Below are positions 1 through 8,461 of a DNA stretch of 64,000 nucleotides, in pieces. The notes below the pieces were generated by a model. It searched no databases and had not been told where the DNA came from. It worked only from the letters and a program-made list of their open reading frames with translations. The position numbers were made by a program, and so were the translations under genes. This DNA is from Nonomuraea turcica (GTDB lineage Bacteria > Actinomycetota > Actinomycetes > Streptosporangiales > Streptosporangiaceae), in NCBI RefSeq assembly GCF_030718205.1, contig NZ_JAUZQF010000008.1, positions 62,001 to 126,000 on the forward strand, written 5' to 3'. Position 1 is the stretch's first letter. Every line of letters begins with the position of its first letter.

Positions 1-1113
1 CTCTTCGCCGAGACGTACGGCATCCCGGTGGCCGAGACGCAGGCAGGCAAGGGCGCACTCCCCTACGGGCACCCGCTCGCCGTGGGCGCCATCGGCGCCA
101 CCGGCACGACCGCGGCCAATGCGCTGGCCCGCGAGGCCGACCTGATCATCGGCGTCGGCACCCGCTACAGCGACTTCACCACCGCCTCCCGGACGATCTT
201 CGCCCCCGACGCGCGCTTCCTCAACATCAACATCACCGGCTTCGACGCCGCCAAGCTGTCGGGCCTGCAGCTGGTGGCCGACGCCCGGGAGGGGCTCGCG
301 GAGCTGGCCGAGGCGTTCGCGGGCTGGCGCGGAGTGCCGGACGACTACCGTGAGCGGGCCGCCGGGCTGACCCGGGCGTGGGACGCGGCCGTGGAGGCGG
401 CGTACGCGCTGGAGGGTTCCCCGCCGCCGCAGTCGGCGGTGATCGGCGCCGTCAACACGGCCGCGAGCGACGACGGCGTGGTGGTGTGCGCGGCCGGCTC
501 GATGCCCGGCGACCTGCACAAACTCTGGCGGCCGAGCGGCCCGGGCAACTACCACGTCGAATACGGCTACTCCTGCATGGGCTACGAGATCGCGGGCGGG
601 CTGGGCGTCAAGATGGCGGCCCCGGAGCGTGAGGTGTTCGTGCTGGTGGGCGACGGCTCCTACCTGATGATGGCCCAGGAACTCGTCACGGCGATCTCCG
701 AGGGCATCAAGCTGATCGTCGTCCTGGTGGACAACTCCGGCTTCGCCTCCATCGGCCACCTGTCGGAGAGTGTCGGCGCGCAGCGGCTCGGCACCTCCTA
801 CGCCTACCGCGGCGGCGGCCGGTTCGACGGCGGCCCGCTGCCGGTGGACCTGGCCGCGAACGCCGCCAGCCTGGGCGCGTCCGTGTTGCGGGCGGAGTCG
901 GTCGCCGACCTGCGCAAGGCGCTCGACACAGCGCGCTCCGCGACGGAGACCACGGTCATCTACGTCCGCACCGACCGCATGGCGGACGACGCGCCGTCCT
1001 CCGAGGCATGGTGGGACGTGCCCGTGGCGCAGGTGGGCACGCCGGACGCTCTGCGGGAGGCGTACGAGGCGAACAAGCGCTCCCAGCACCCGCACCTCAC
1101 TCCACCGGTTTGA
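1..1113 (+). CDS. iolD: IolD, 3D-(3,5/4)-trihydroxycyclohexane-1,2-dione acylhydrolase (5'-truncated)
   Basis: This is the C-terminal part of a thiamine-diphosphate enzyme of myo-inositol catabolism that opens the trihydroxycyclohexanedione ring to 5-deoxy-glucuronate. The frame is open from base 1, so the true start lies left of the window; about 370 residues are present against roughly 620 in the family. The ThDP-binding segment GDGSYLMMAQEL is followed by VDNSGFASIG, and the upstream block YHVEYGYSCMGYEIAGG is typical of IolD rather than of acetolactate synthases. It ends in TGA at 1111. A HAD hydrolase follows after 48 bp on the same strand and may be co-transcribed. The family call is firm; other iol genes are not visible here. 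Confidence 0.9.
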   Translation, partial: LFAETYGIPVAETQAGKGALPYGHPLAVGAIGATGTTAANALAREADLIIGVGTRYSDFTTASRTIFAPDARFLNINITGFDAAKLSGLQLVADAREGLAELAEAFAGWRGVPDDYRERAAGLTRAWDAAVEAAYALEGSPPPQSAVIGAVNTAASDDGVVVCAAGSMPGDLHKLWRPSGPGNYHVEYGYSCMGYEIAGGLGVKMAAPEREVFVLVGDGSYLMMAQELVTAISEGIKLIVVLVDNSGFASIGHLSESVGAQRLGTSYAYRGGGRFDGGPLPVDLAANAASLGASVLRAESVADLRKALDTARSATETTVIYVRTDRMADDAPSSEAWWDVPVAQVGTPDALREAYEANKRSQHPHLTPPV

Positions 1114-1161
1114 GCTCCAACTCGCGAGTCGACGGGTCTTCCAGAGAGCGTCATAGGCAGC

Positions 1162-1821
1162 ATGATGAGACGTATGAAATGGGTAACGTTCGACTGCTTT
1201 GGCACTCTTGTCGACTGGCGGCACGGCCTATTCACCAGCGCCGAGCTGATCGCGCCCGGCCAGGGGGCGCGCCTGCTGGAGGCGTACAACCGGCACGAGC
1301 AGGCCGTGCAGGCCGAGTCGCCGACGCTCCGCTATCGCCACGTCATGGCCGAGACGCTCCGCCGGGCCTGCGCGGAGGAGAAGGTGGAGCTGAACGAGGA
1401 CGACGCCACTGTGCCGGCCGCGACGATCCCCTACTGGCCGGTGTTCCCGGAGGTGGGGGCCGAACTGTCGGCGCTGCGGGCGGCCGGCTGGAATCTGGCG
1501 CTGCTCACCAACTGCGACCGCGACCTGATCGCCGAAACGCTGCGGCGGCTGCAGGTGCCGTTCGAGGCGGTGGTGACGTCGGAGGACGCGGGGGCGTACA
1601 AACCTGACAACGCCCACTTCGATCTGTTCAAACGCGCGCACCAGCCGTCTACCTGGGTGCACGTGGCGGGGAGTTATTTCCACGACATGGTGCCCGCCCA
1701 CCGGCTCGGCATCCGCCGCGTGTGGATCAACCGGCTGGGCGAGCGCGCCCCGGACGAGACGATCATCCAGAAGGTCCTGCCCGACCTGCACGGCGTGCTC
1801 ACCGCCGTCCAGGACGGTTAG
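1162..1821 (+). CDS. HAD-superfamily hydrolase, haloacid dehalogenase type II-like
   Basis: A 219-residue cytosolic HAD hydrolase. Motif I is FDCFGTLVDW near residue 10, with the nucleophilic Asp; motif II is LLTNCDR near residue 115; motif III supplies Lys in YKPDNAHF; motif IV is GSYFHDMVPAHRLG. This spacing matches the L-2-haloacid dehalogenase/phosphatase group, but the substrate cannot be read from sequence. Lying 48 bp after iolD, it might act on a phosphorylated inositol-pathway intermediate, which is inference. The start is ambiguous among ATGs at 1162, 1165 and 1174, since no strong ribosome site stands out. Its stop codon overlaps the stop of the convergent DivIVA-like gene. Confidence 0.8.
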   Translation: MMRRMKWVTFDCFGTLVDWRHGLFTSAELIAPGQGARLLEAYNRHEQAVQAESPTLRYRHVMAETLRRACAEEKVELNEDDATVPAATIPYWPVFPEVGAELSALRAAGWNLALLTNCDRDLIAETLRRLQVPFEAVVTSEDAGAYKPDNAHFDLFKRAHQPSTWVHVAGSYFHDMVPAHRLGIRRVWINRLGERAPDETIIQKVLPDLHGVLTAVQDG

Positions 1822-2405
1822 CCGCGCTGCTCCAGCACATCCGCGATGCTCGCGAGGAACGAGTCCACATCCGCGATCAAGTAGCCGGATTTGAACAGCA
1901 CGGTCGAGAACTTCGCCTCGCGCACCTCCTTCGCCGTCACGGGGAAGTCGGTGGTGCCGCGTAAGGTGGCCACGATGCGGTCGAGGAAGGCGTCGACCTC
2001 GTCCTCGTTGTAGCCGCTGCCCATCCGGCCCGGGCGGAAGGCCACCCGCTCGACGCGTGCCGCCTGACCCTCGAACCACTCCTCGCGCAGCATCTCGCCG
2101 GTGGGCTCGGCCATGGCCAGCCGCACGGGCCGCTTGGCCTGGGTCTCCAGCGCCACCACGAACGCTTCCAGGGCGAAGTCGACCGCGGTCTCGTGATAGC
2201 CGCCGCGCTTGGCGCGGAAGGTGGCCGTACGCACCTCGTCGGCGGTGACGGGCTCAAAGGTGTGCGAGCCTCTGCCCAGGGTCGCCTCGATCCGCCCGAT
2301 CAAGGCGTCGACCTCCACGGGGTCATAGCCTGAACGCATACCCATGACGCGCGGAAAGCGGTTCAAGCCCACACTCCTCTTGAATCGTGCTGGGGGTACC
2401 TCCAT
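1818..2405 (-). CDS. Protein with two DivIVA-type motifs
   Basis: A 195-residue protein with two diverged repeats of a DivIVA N-terminal-like motif: FPRVMGMRSGYDPVEVDALI near residues 17-36 and FRPGRMGSGYNEDEVDAFLD near residues 115-135. Each is followed by a segment resembling T(A/K)-(D/E)-EVR-x-A-x-F, and a third short GY-x3-VDSFL element lies near the C-terminus. The usual long DivIVA coiled coil is absent, so this is not the polar-growth protein Wag31/DivIVA itself. I start it at the ATG at 2405 because the first motif needs residues upstream of the internal ATGs at 2345 and 2339. It is divergent from an ABC export pair. Function unknown; membrane-curvature or cell-division association is only suggested by the motif. 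Confidence 0.7.
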   Translation of the reverse strand: MEVPPARFKRSVGLNRFPRVMGMRSGYDPVEVDALIGRIEATLGRGSHTFEPVTADEVRTATFRAKRGGYHETAVDFALEAFVVALETQAKRPVRLAMAEPTGEMLREEWFEGQAARVERVAFRPGRMGSGYNEDEVDAFLDRIVATLRGTTDFPVTAKEVREAKFSTVLFKSGYLIADVDSFLASIADVLEQRG

Positions 2406-2459
2406 TGTGGGGCCTCTTTTATCCCCAGCATGCGACCCGGCATATACCGTTACACCACC

Positions 2460-3185
2460 ATGCGTCTGTCCCAGGTCTTCTTCCGCTACCGCAGGCGTGA
2501 TGATTTCGTCATCCAGGATGCCGACGCGCAGCTCGCCCCCGGTGACGTGATCGAGCTGAGCGGCGTCAACGGGGCCGGCAAGTCGACGCTGCTCCGGCTG
2601 CTGGCCGGGCTCGCCGCGCCGACGAAGGGCACCATCACCGGGCGTCCGGACGTCGTCGGGTTCGCGCCCGACCGCTTCCCCGCCGACCAGCCGTTCACGG
2701 TCACGGCCTACTTGCGTCACATGTCCCGCGTACGCGGCGGCGCCCGCTGGGAGCCGTGGACCGAACGGCTCAACATGGAGCACCTTCTGGCCGTGCCCCT
2801 GGGCGAGCTGTCGAAGGGCAGCGCGCACAAGGTCGGCCTGGTCCAGGCGCTGATGGCCGAGCCCGGGCTGCTGATCATGGACGAGCCGTTCGCCGGGCTC
2901 GACGCCGACGCCCGCGAGGCACTGCCCGCGATCGCCGCCGAGGTCGCGGCGCGCGGCGCCATCGTCATCGCCAGCGATCACCAGGGCGGCCTGCGCGCCT
3001 TACCCGGCCTGCGTCATTGGTCGCTGCTCGACGGCCACCTCAAGGAGAGCACCACCGCCGCCGCCCTCGTCCAGGAGAAGAGCGCGACCGTGGCGGTCAC
3101 GCTGCCCGCCGCCGACCTCCCCCGTTTCCTCGCCAGAATGCGCGACGAGGGCTACCAGGCCCGCGAGATCGAGGAGACCGGATGA
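2460..3185 (+). CDS. ABC transporter ATP-binding protein (ABC-2 export type)
   Basis: A single ABC ATPase domain of 241 residues. Walker A is GVNGAGKST near residue 37, the signature is a weak LSKGSAHK, Walker B is LLIMDEPFAGLDADA near residue 140, and the H-loop is VIASDHQ. The Lys in place of the second Gly of LSGG is a mild oddity. I prefer the ATG at 2460 to the in-frame ATG at 2430, because family members begin close to MRLSQVFFRY. The gene overlaps the next one by ATGA, so the pair should form one exporter with the following membrane protein. The substrate cannot be predicted. Confidence 0.85.
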   Translation: MRLSQVFFRYRRRDDFVIQDADAQLAPGDVIELSGVNGAGKSTLLRLLAGLAAPTKGTITGRPDVVGFAPDRFPADQPFTVTAYLRHMSRVRGGARWEPWTERLNMEHLLAVPLGELSKGSAHKVGLVQALMAEPGLLIMDEPFAGLDADAREALPAIAAEVAARGAIVIASDHQGGLRALPGLRHWSLLDGHLKESTTAAALVQEKSATVAVTLPAADLPRFLARMRDEGYQAREIEETG

Positions 3186-3853
3186 TCATCGCCCTGGCCA
3201 CCTTCCGCCTGGCGGCCTACATCCGCTCCCACCGCGTCTACCAGGCCCTCCTGCTCGCCCTGGCCATGCTGGCGATCCTGCACGGCAGCCGGGCGCCACG
3301 CGGGCAGGAGGCGAGCGTGCTCACCGACGGCGCCGTACTGATCATCCTCATCCTGGCCTGGGCCGCGAGGAGCCTCCTCGACACCGAGCCCGACCGGCAA
3401 CGCGAGATGTCCGCGGTCGCGGCAGGCGGCCGGGGCAGGGAACTGGCGGCGGGGCTCGTGGCGGCGTTCGCGACGTGTGCCGTCTTCGCCGGAATCGGCC
3501 TGGCGGCGGCCCTCTTGCTCGGCGTGAGCGGCGCCCCGGAGCCCGGCCTGCTGAGCGCCGCTCTCGCCGTGCACGCCCTGGCGGCCTTGACCGGGACCGC
3601 GCTGGGCGCGCTGACCAGCCGCGCCATCCTTCCCTCACCGGCTCTGTCGATCATGAGCCTGGTGCTCGGGTTCCTGCTGATGTTGTTGCTGAGCGCCTCG
3701 CCGCTGTACTGGCTCACGGTCCCGGTCGTGCGCTGGATGCGGGCGGCGAACGACGGTGATCTGGTCTCCCGGCTCCCCGAGCTGGCCGCCGTCTCACTCG
3801 CCTGGTGCCTGCTCGCCCTCGCGTTCTACATCTGGCGACGTCTGAAGGGCTGA
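3182..3853 (+). CDS. ABC-2-like membrane protein, partner of the upstream ATPase
   Basis: A 223-residue, very hydrophobic protein with about six predicted membrane segments; clear ones are near residues 20-35, 45-60, 85-110, 120-140, 155-180 and 195-215. No soluble domain or enzymatic motif is visible. Its ATG lies inside the ATGA overlap with the ATPase gene, which argues for translational coupling and for a two-component exporter. The first part is amphipathic and positively charged, as in ABC-2 permeases. The TGA at 3851-3853 is one base away from the stop codon of the convergent rlmN gene. Confidence 0.75.
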   Translation: MIIALATFRLAAYIRSHRVYQALLLALAMLAILHGSRAPRGQEASVLTDGAVLIILILAWAARSLLDTEPDRQREMSAVAAGGRGRELAAGLVAAFATCAVFAGIGLAAALLLGVSGAPEPGLLSAALAVHALAALTGTALGALTSRAILPSPALSIMSLVLGFLLMLLLSASPLYWLTVPVVRWMRAANDGDLVSRLPELAAVSLAWCLLALAFYIWRRLKG

Positions 3854-3854
3854 T

Positions 3855-4955
3855 CTACTCGGCGGCGGCGAGCTGCCCGCAGGCCCCGTCGATCTCGCGC
3901 CCCCGCGTGTCGCGCACGGTGACCGGCACGCCGTGGAACTGCAGCCGCCGGACGAACGCCCGCTCGTCCTCCGGCCGCGACGCCGTCCACTTGGACCCGG
4001 GCGTCGGGTTGAGCGGGATCAGGTTGACGTGCACCAGTTTGTTCTTGACGAGCTTGCCCAGCAGGTCGGCCCGCCACTCCTGGTCGTTGATGTCCTTGAT
4101 CAGCGCGTATTCGATCGAGACGCGCCGCTTGGTCGTGGCCGCGTACGCCCACGCGGCGTCGAGCACCTCCGACACCTTCCACCGCGTGTTGATCGGCACC
4201 AGCGTGTCACGCAGCTCGTCGTCGGGCGCGTGCAGCGACAGCGCCAGCGTGACCGGCAGCCCTTCGTCGGCGAGCTTGCCGATGGCCGGCACCAGGCCGA
4301 CCGTGGAGACCGTGACGCCGCGGGCGGAGATGCCCAGCCCGTGCGGCGCGGGCTCGACCAGGCGGCGGACGGCGCCGATCACCTGCTTGTAGTTGGCCAG
4401 CGGCTCGCCCATGCCCATGAACACGACGTTGTTCACCCGCGCCGGCCCGCCAGGCACCTCACCGGCCGCCAGCGCCCGCGCGCCCGCCACGACCTGCTCG
4501 ACGATCTCGGCGGTGGACATGTTGCGGGTCAGGCCCGCCTGGCCGGTGGCGCAGAACGGGCAGTTCATGCCGCAGCCGGCCTGCGACGACACGCATATCG
4601 TGACCCGGTCGGGGTAACGCATGAGCACCGACTCGACCAGCGCGCCGTCGAACAGCCGCCACAGCGTCTTACGCGTGGTCCCGCCGTCGGTGGCCAGCTC
4701 CCTCACCGAGGTCAGCAGGGTCGGCAGCAGCGCGCCGAGCTTCTCCCGGGAGGCGGCGGGCAGGTCGGTCATCGCGCCGACGTCGGCGGTGAGGCGCTCG
4801 AAGTAGTGGCGTGAGAGCTGGTCGGCGCGGAAGGCCTTCTCGCCCAGCTCGGTCACCGCGGCCCGCCGATCGGCCATCGACAGGTCGGCCAGGTGCCGTG
4901 CGGGCTTGGCCCGTCGCGGTGCGACGAAGGTGAGCTGACCAGGGGGCTGGGACAC
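3855..4955 (-). CDS. rlmN: Dual-specificity 23S rRNA/tRNA adenine-C2 methyltransferase RlmN
   Basis: A 366-residue radical-SAM methyltransferase that makes 2-methyladenosine at A2503 of 23S rRNA and, in characterised members, at A37 of some tRNAs. The iron-sulfur motif CGMNCPFC (CxxxCxxC) lies near residues 125-132, followed by the SAM-binding GMGEPLANY and the ALSLHAPDDELR segment. A C-terminal Cys in EIDGACGQL is placed where the family has its methyl-carrying cysteine. The start is GTG at 4955, preceded by an AAAGG ribosome site. It sits at the downstream end of the rpsB-cdsA neighbourhood, its usual place in actinobacteria. Length and motifs fit RlmN fully. Confidence 0.95.
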   Translation of the reverse strand: MSQPPGQLTFVAPRRAKPARHLADLSMADRRAAVTELGEKAFRADQLSRHYFERLTADVGAMTDLPAASREKLGALLPTLLTSVRELATDGGTTRKTLWRLFDGALVESVLMRYPDRVTICVSSQAGCGMNCPFCATGQAGLTRNMSTAEIVEQVVAGARALAAGEVPGGPARVNNVVFMGMGEPLANYKQVIGAVRRLVEPAPHGLGISARGVTVSTVGLVPAIGKLADEGLPVTLALSLHAPDDELRDTLVPINTRWKVSEVLDAAWAYAATTKRRVSIEYALIKDINDQEWRADLLGKLVKNKLVHVNLIPLNPTPGSKWTASRPEDERAFVRRLQFHGVPVTVRDTRGREIDGACGQLAAAE

Positions 4956-5074
4956 GTTTCTGCCTTTGCTTCAAGTGTTTCCGACCAGGGTAGTGAACGC
5001 TGGGATCGGAGGTGGAATTCCTGCTGTCGCTACGGGTCGCGTCATGGTCTCCGCCGGATCTACAGTGCTCACGT

Positions 5075-6097
5075 ATGGCGATTTTCCGGGCGGCATCAGG
5101 CGAGGGTGGCGCCGAGGTCGTCCTCGCCGCCGGCAACCCGTACGGCAGCCGGACGCTCGTGGTCGAGCGGGACGAGGACTCCTCGGTAGCTTACCTGTGC
5201 TCGCCCGGCGGAACGGTCCATGGCGCCGTCTGGCTCGCCAACCACCGCCCGGCCCCCGCCGTCGTGGACCTGGCCAGGATCAACGCCGGACTGCCGCCGC
5301 TGATGCCCAGGCACAACACCCTGCACCCGGACGGCCGCCGGCCGCTCGGCCAGCTCACCGCGCTGTGGTTCGAGGAAGGCGACGGGGTCGCCCTCTACGA
5401 GGACGACGTCCTGCTGGCGGTCATCCCCGGCTGGGCGGACATGAGCAGGGGCATGCCCGGCTACGCGCGGGACGCGGTGGGCGAGTCGCCGTTCGCGTGG
5501 GCGCTGGCGGAGGCGCTGGAGGGGCTGGAGCCTCGGATCACCAACGCCAAGTCCTATTGGCGCTGGCGGCACAGCGAGGGGTCGTGGCCGTCGTTCCAGC
5601 AGTTCGTGATGGGACATCTGGACCGGGTGCTGGGGCCGGCGGGCAGGTATTGGGACGCCAGCGGCGAGCGGCTGCCGACCGTCGGGATCACCGAGCGCCC
5701 GCCGCACCGGAAACGTGGCTTCAGCGTGCTGTCCACGGTGGGGATGAGCTGCCAGCGGATGCCGACGGTCGAGCAGTGGATCGACAAACCCGGCGCGTAC
5801 GCCAGGATCGAGCTGGCCGTGGCCACCCGCGAGGACCCCAGGGACGCGGCGCTGCTGCTGGTGTGGTTGTCGCAGTATCCGTGGCACTCGGTCACCTGGC
5901 TGGGCCACGGGCACACCGCGAAGTGGTATCACGAGCCGTCGACGTTCCCGCTGGGGCCGCAGTACTCAGGCGTGCTGATGCAGGCCGACGCCCCCCACAT
6001 GCCCGACATGTCAGGATTCGCCTTCGGCGGCGAGGCCGTACGGTGGCTCTGGCTGACCCCCGTCACCAGGGAGGTGCTCGAGGCCCAGCACCGCTAG
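5075..6097 (+). CDS. Suppressor-of-fused (SUFU) domain-like protein
   Basis: A 340-residue soluble protein. The C-terminal half (about residues 165-335) carries features I associate with bacterial SUFU-family proteins: a STVGMS block near residue 224, an ARIELAVAT strand, a WLGHGHT segment and a long hydrophobic C-terminal strand. The N-terminal half is not recognised. The ATG at 5075 is chosen over an in-frame GTG at 5012 because the conserved-looking protein begins at MAIFRAAS. It is divergent from rlmN and its TAG overlaps the stop of cdsA. Bacterial SUFU proteins are often linked to polymorphic-toxin immunity, but no toxin gene is adjacent, so no role is assigned. Confidence 0.6.
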   Translation: MAIFRAASGEGGAEVVLAAGNPYGSRTLVVERDEDSSVAYLCSPGGTVHGAVWLANHRPAPAVVDLARINAGLPPLMPRHNTLHPDGRRPLGQLTALWFEEGDGVALYEDDVLLAVIPGWADMSRGMPGYARDAVGESPFAWALAEALEGLEPRITNAKSYWRWRHSEGSWPSFQQFVMGHLDRVLGPAGRYWDASGERLPTVGITERPPHRKRGFSVLSTVGMSCQRMPTVEQWIDKPGAYARIELAVATREDPRDAALLLVWLSQYPWHSVTWLGHGHTAKWYHEPSTFPLGPQYSGVLMQADAPHMPDMSGFAFGGEAVRWLWLTPVTREVLEAQHR

Positions 6098-6945
6098 AAG
6101 AACAGCGTCATCAGCACCCAGACCGGCACCAGCGTCGTGACCAGCGAATCGAGCCGGTCCATCAGACCGCCGTGGCCGGGCAGGATCGTGCCCAGGTCCT
6201 TGATGCCGAGATCCCGCTTGATCATCGACTCGATGAGGTCGCCCACGGTCGCCAGCAGTGCGGCCAGCGCGCCGATCAGCGCCCCCTGCCAGAGCGCGCC
6301 ACCGAGCAGCCATGTCACCAGCCACGCCCCGACCGCCGTGCACGCCACAAGCGACCCGGCGAAGCCCTCCCAGGTCTTCTTCGGGCTGATGGCGGTCATC
6401 TGGTGCCTGCCGAACAACACGCCCGCGACGTAGCCGCCGATGTCGCTGGCCACGGTCACCGCGAGAAAGATCACCACGCGGTGGTCGCCGTCGTCCGCCC
6501 GCAGCAGCATGGGCACGAACGCCGCCAGCAGCACGGGATAGAACAACGTGAACACCGACGACGTCGCGTCGCGCACGTAGCCTTCCGTGCCGTCGCTGAA
6601 CATCCGCCAGATCAGCAACACGAACGCGAATATCACGAACGTGGCGAGCAACCAGACCGGCCCGCCCCAGTAGGCCGCCGCCTGCATCGCCACCAGGCCG
6701 CCGAGCACGGGCACGGCCGGCACGTTGATGTCCCGGGTGGCGAACGCCCTGGTCAGCTCCACCACGCCGACACCCACGGCACCCACGACCACCAGGAGGA
6801 ACAGCTCCTTGATCGTGTAGAGGGAGCCGAGCGCCAGCGCGCCCAGCACCACGCCGACGGCGATCGCGGCAGGCAGGTTCCGTCCGCTACGGCCGCCGCC
6901 GCTCGGGCTGGTGCCAGCCGTAGGTTCTTCCACAGAGTTCTCCAT
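6094..6945 (-). CDS. cdsA: Phosphatidate cytidylyltransferase (CDP-diglyceride synthase)
   Basis: A 283-residue integral membrane enzyme that converts phosphatidate and CTP to CDP-diacylglycerol for phospholipid synthesis. The family signature is present in the C-terminal third: SPKKTWEGF, then GDLIESMIKRDLGIKDLG and LPGHGGLMDRLDSL. About eight membrane segments precede and surround it. The first 30 residues are polar and Ser/Gly-rich, as is common in actinobacteria. It is the last gene of the rpsB-tsf-pyrH-frr-cdsA block. No convincing Shine-Dalgarno precedes the ATG at 6945; instead a GC-rich hairpin ends five bases before it (see separate entry). Confidence 0.95.
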   Translation of the reverse strand: MENSVEEPTAGTSPSGGGRSGRNLPAAIAVGVVLGALALGSLYTIKELFLLVVVGAVGVGVVELTRAFATRDINVPAVPVLGGLVAMQAAAYWGGPVWLLATFVIFAFVLLIWRMFSDGTEGYVRDATSSVFTLFYPVLLAAFVPMLLRADDGDHRVVIFLAVTVASDIGGYVAGVLFGRHQMTAISPKKTWEGFAGSLVACTAVGAWLVTWLLGGALWQGALIGALAALLATVGDLIESMIKRDLGIKDLGTILPGHGGLMDRLDSLVTTLVPVWVLMTLFF

Positions 6946-6950
6946 GAGAC

Positions 6951-6980
6951 ACGGCCCCCGCCGCCTCGGGCGAGGGCCGT
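6951..6980 (-). promoter_or_regulatory. GC-rich hairpin immediately upstream of cdsA
   Basis: ACGGCCC at 6951-6957 pairs with GGGCCGT at 6974-6980, with an additional CGCC/GGCG pairing inside. It lies between frr and cdsA, only five bases before the cdsA ATG and with no U-run. It could attenuate transcription or limit initiation on cdsA; either is inference. Confidence 0.4.
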
Positions 6981-7013
6981 AGATGCCGGACCCGCTGTCC
7001 GCGGGTGCGCCGC

Positions 7014-7571
7014 TCAGACCTCGAGCAGCTCGGCTTCCTTGTGCTTGAGCAGCTCGTCGATCTTGGCGACGTGCTTCTGAGTGAGGTCGTCGAGCTCCTT
7101 CTCTGCCCGCCTGACCTCGTCCTCGCCCGCGTCGCCGTCCTTGATCATCTTGTCGAGGATCTCCTTGGCGGAACGCCGGATATTACGGATGGAGACCTTC
7201 GCGTGCTCGCCCTTGTTCCTGGCGACCTTGATGTATTCCCTGCGGCGCTCCTCGGACAGCTCCGGGAACGTCACGCGGATCACCTGACCGTCGTCCGTCG
7301 GGTTGACACCGAGGTCGGAGTCGCGGATGGCCTTCTCGATCGCGCCCATCGAGCTCTTGTCATAGGGCTGGATCAGCACCATGCGCGCCTCGGGCACGTG
7401 GAACGACGCCAGCTGCTGGATCGGCGTCGGCGTGCCGTAATATTCGGCACTGATCTTGTTGAACATCGATGGCGTGACGCGGCCCGTCCGGATGGTCGCG
7501 AAGTCCTCCTTCGCGACCGAGACGGCCTTGTCCATCTTTTCCTCGGCTTCGAGGAGGGTTTCGTCGATCAC
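7014..7571 (-). CDS. frr: Ribosome-recycling factor
   Basis: A 185-residue protein of exactly the usual RRF length. It splits post-termination ribosomes together with EF-G. The N-terminus (AEEKMDKAVSVAKEDFATIR) and the central VTFPELSEERRREYIK followed by RNIRR are diagnostic. The three-helix bundle and the alpha/beta hinge segment are complete. It lies 46 bp downstream of pyrH and is expected to be co-transcribed with it. Start ATG at 7571. Confidence 0.97.
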   Translation of the reverse strand: MIDETLLEAEEKMDKAVSVAKEDFATIRTGRVTPSMFNKISAEYYGTPTPIQQLASFHVPEARMVLIQPYDKSSMGAIEKAIRDSDLGVNPTDDGQVIRVTFPELSEERRREYIKVARNKGEHAKVSIRNIRRSAKEILDKMIKDGDAGEDEVRRAEKELDDLTQKHVAKIDELLKHKEAELLEV

Positions 7572-7617
7572 AGCGGCTCCCTGTCGTCTACTAGCTGCCG
7601 GTGTCGGGCTCGCTCCG

Positions 7618-8409
7618 TCATTTGCCTGCGGGACTCACCAGCGTGCCGATTTTCTCACCGCGTACGGCTCGCAGGATGTTGCCCTCGCCCATCAGGTCGA
7701 AGACCACGATCGGCAGATCGTTGTCCTTGCACAGGCTGATCGCGGTGGCGTCCATGACCGCGAGGTCGCGCAGCAGCACCTCGCCGTAGTCGAGATGGTC
7801 AAACCTGACCGCGTCAGGATTCTTCCGTGGATCGGAGTCATAGATGCCGTCCACCTGCGTGCCCTTGAGCAGCGCCTCGGCGCCGATCTCCAGGGCGCGC
7901 TGGGATGCCGCGGTGTCGGTGGAGAAGAACGGCGAGCCGAGGCCGGCGCCGAAGATGACCACGCGCCCCTTCTCGAGATGCCTGATCGCGCGGCGCGGCA
8001 GGAACGGCTCGGCCACCTGCTGCATGGTGATCGCGGTCTGCACGCGGGTCTCGACGCCCCGGCGCTCCAGGAAGTCCTGCAGGGCCAGGCAGTTGATGAC
8101 CGTGCCGAGCATGCCCATGTAGTCGGCCCTGGCCCGGTCGATGCCGCCCTGCGACAGGGTGGCGCCGCGGAACATGTTGCCGCCGCCGACCACGACGGCG
8201 ACCTGCACGCCCTCGCGTACCGCCTCGGCGATCGAGTCGGCCAGGTGATCGACGACACCCGGGTCGATGCCGAGTGGCTCGCTGCCGGCGAAGGCCTCGC
8301 CCGACAGCTTCAGCATCACCCGCTTCCACCTCAGGTGATTGAGCGGAATTGGCGATGAGGAAGCCGCCGCCCGTGTGGATTCGTGGGCTGACTCCCGGTG
8401 GTCCTGCAC
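7618..8409 (-). CDS. pyrH: Uridylate kinase (UMP kinase)
   Basis: An amino-acid-kinase-fold enzyme phosphorylating UMP to UDP. Diagnostic segments are KRVMLKLSGEAF, VVVGGGNMFRGA and, further on, ADYMGMLGT and GLGSPFFSTDTAA. I start it at GTG 8409 (263 residues) rather than the in-frame ATG at 8427, because an AAGGAGG site at 8418-8424 lies within that longer version and is spaced eight bases from the GTG. Even so it has about 30 polar residues before the kinase fold, a common actinobacterial extension. It lies between tsf and frr in the conserved translation block. Confidence 0.93.
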   Translation of the reverse strand: MQDHRESAHESTRAAASSSPIPLNHLRWKRVMLKLSGEAFAGSEPLGIDPGVVDHLADSIAEAVREGVQVAVVVGGGNMFRGATLSQGGIDRARADYMGMLGTVINCLALQDFLERRGVETRVQTAITMQQVAEPFLPRRAIRHLEKGRVVIFGAGLGSPFFSTDTAASQRALEIGAEALLKGTQVDGIYDSDPRKNPDAVRFDHLDYGEVLLRDLAVMDATAISLCKDNDLPIVVFDLMGEGNILRAVRGEKIGTLVSPAGK

Positions 8410-8417
8410 GGCGGCGG

Positions 8418-8424
8418 CCTCCTT
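8418..8424 (-). promoter_or_regulatory. Ribosome-binding site deciding the pyrH start
   Basis: AAGGAGG on the minus strand, followed by eight bases and then GTG at 8409-8407. It is a near-perfect anti-16S match located inside the longer ATG reading, which favours the GTG start. Confidence 0.6.
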
Positions 8425-8461
8425 CATTCGGTGAATCGTGGGCTGGTGGCTTGCCTAAAGC

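Noticed and set aside
4966..7080. A 704-residue plus-strand open frame across the SUFU-like gene and cdsA
   Set aside because: It runs through two well-supported genes in other frames and reads as Arg/Pro-rich noise.
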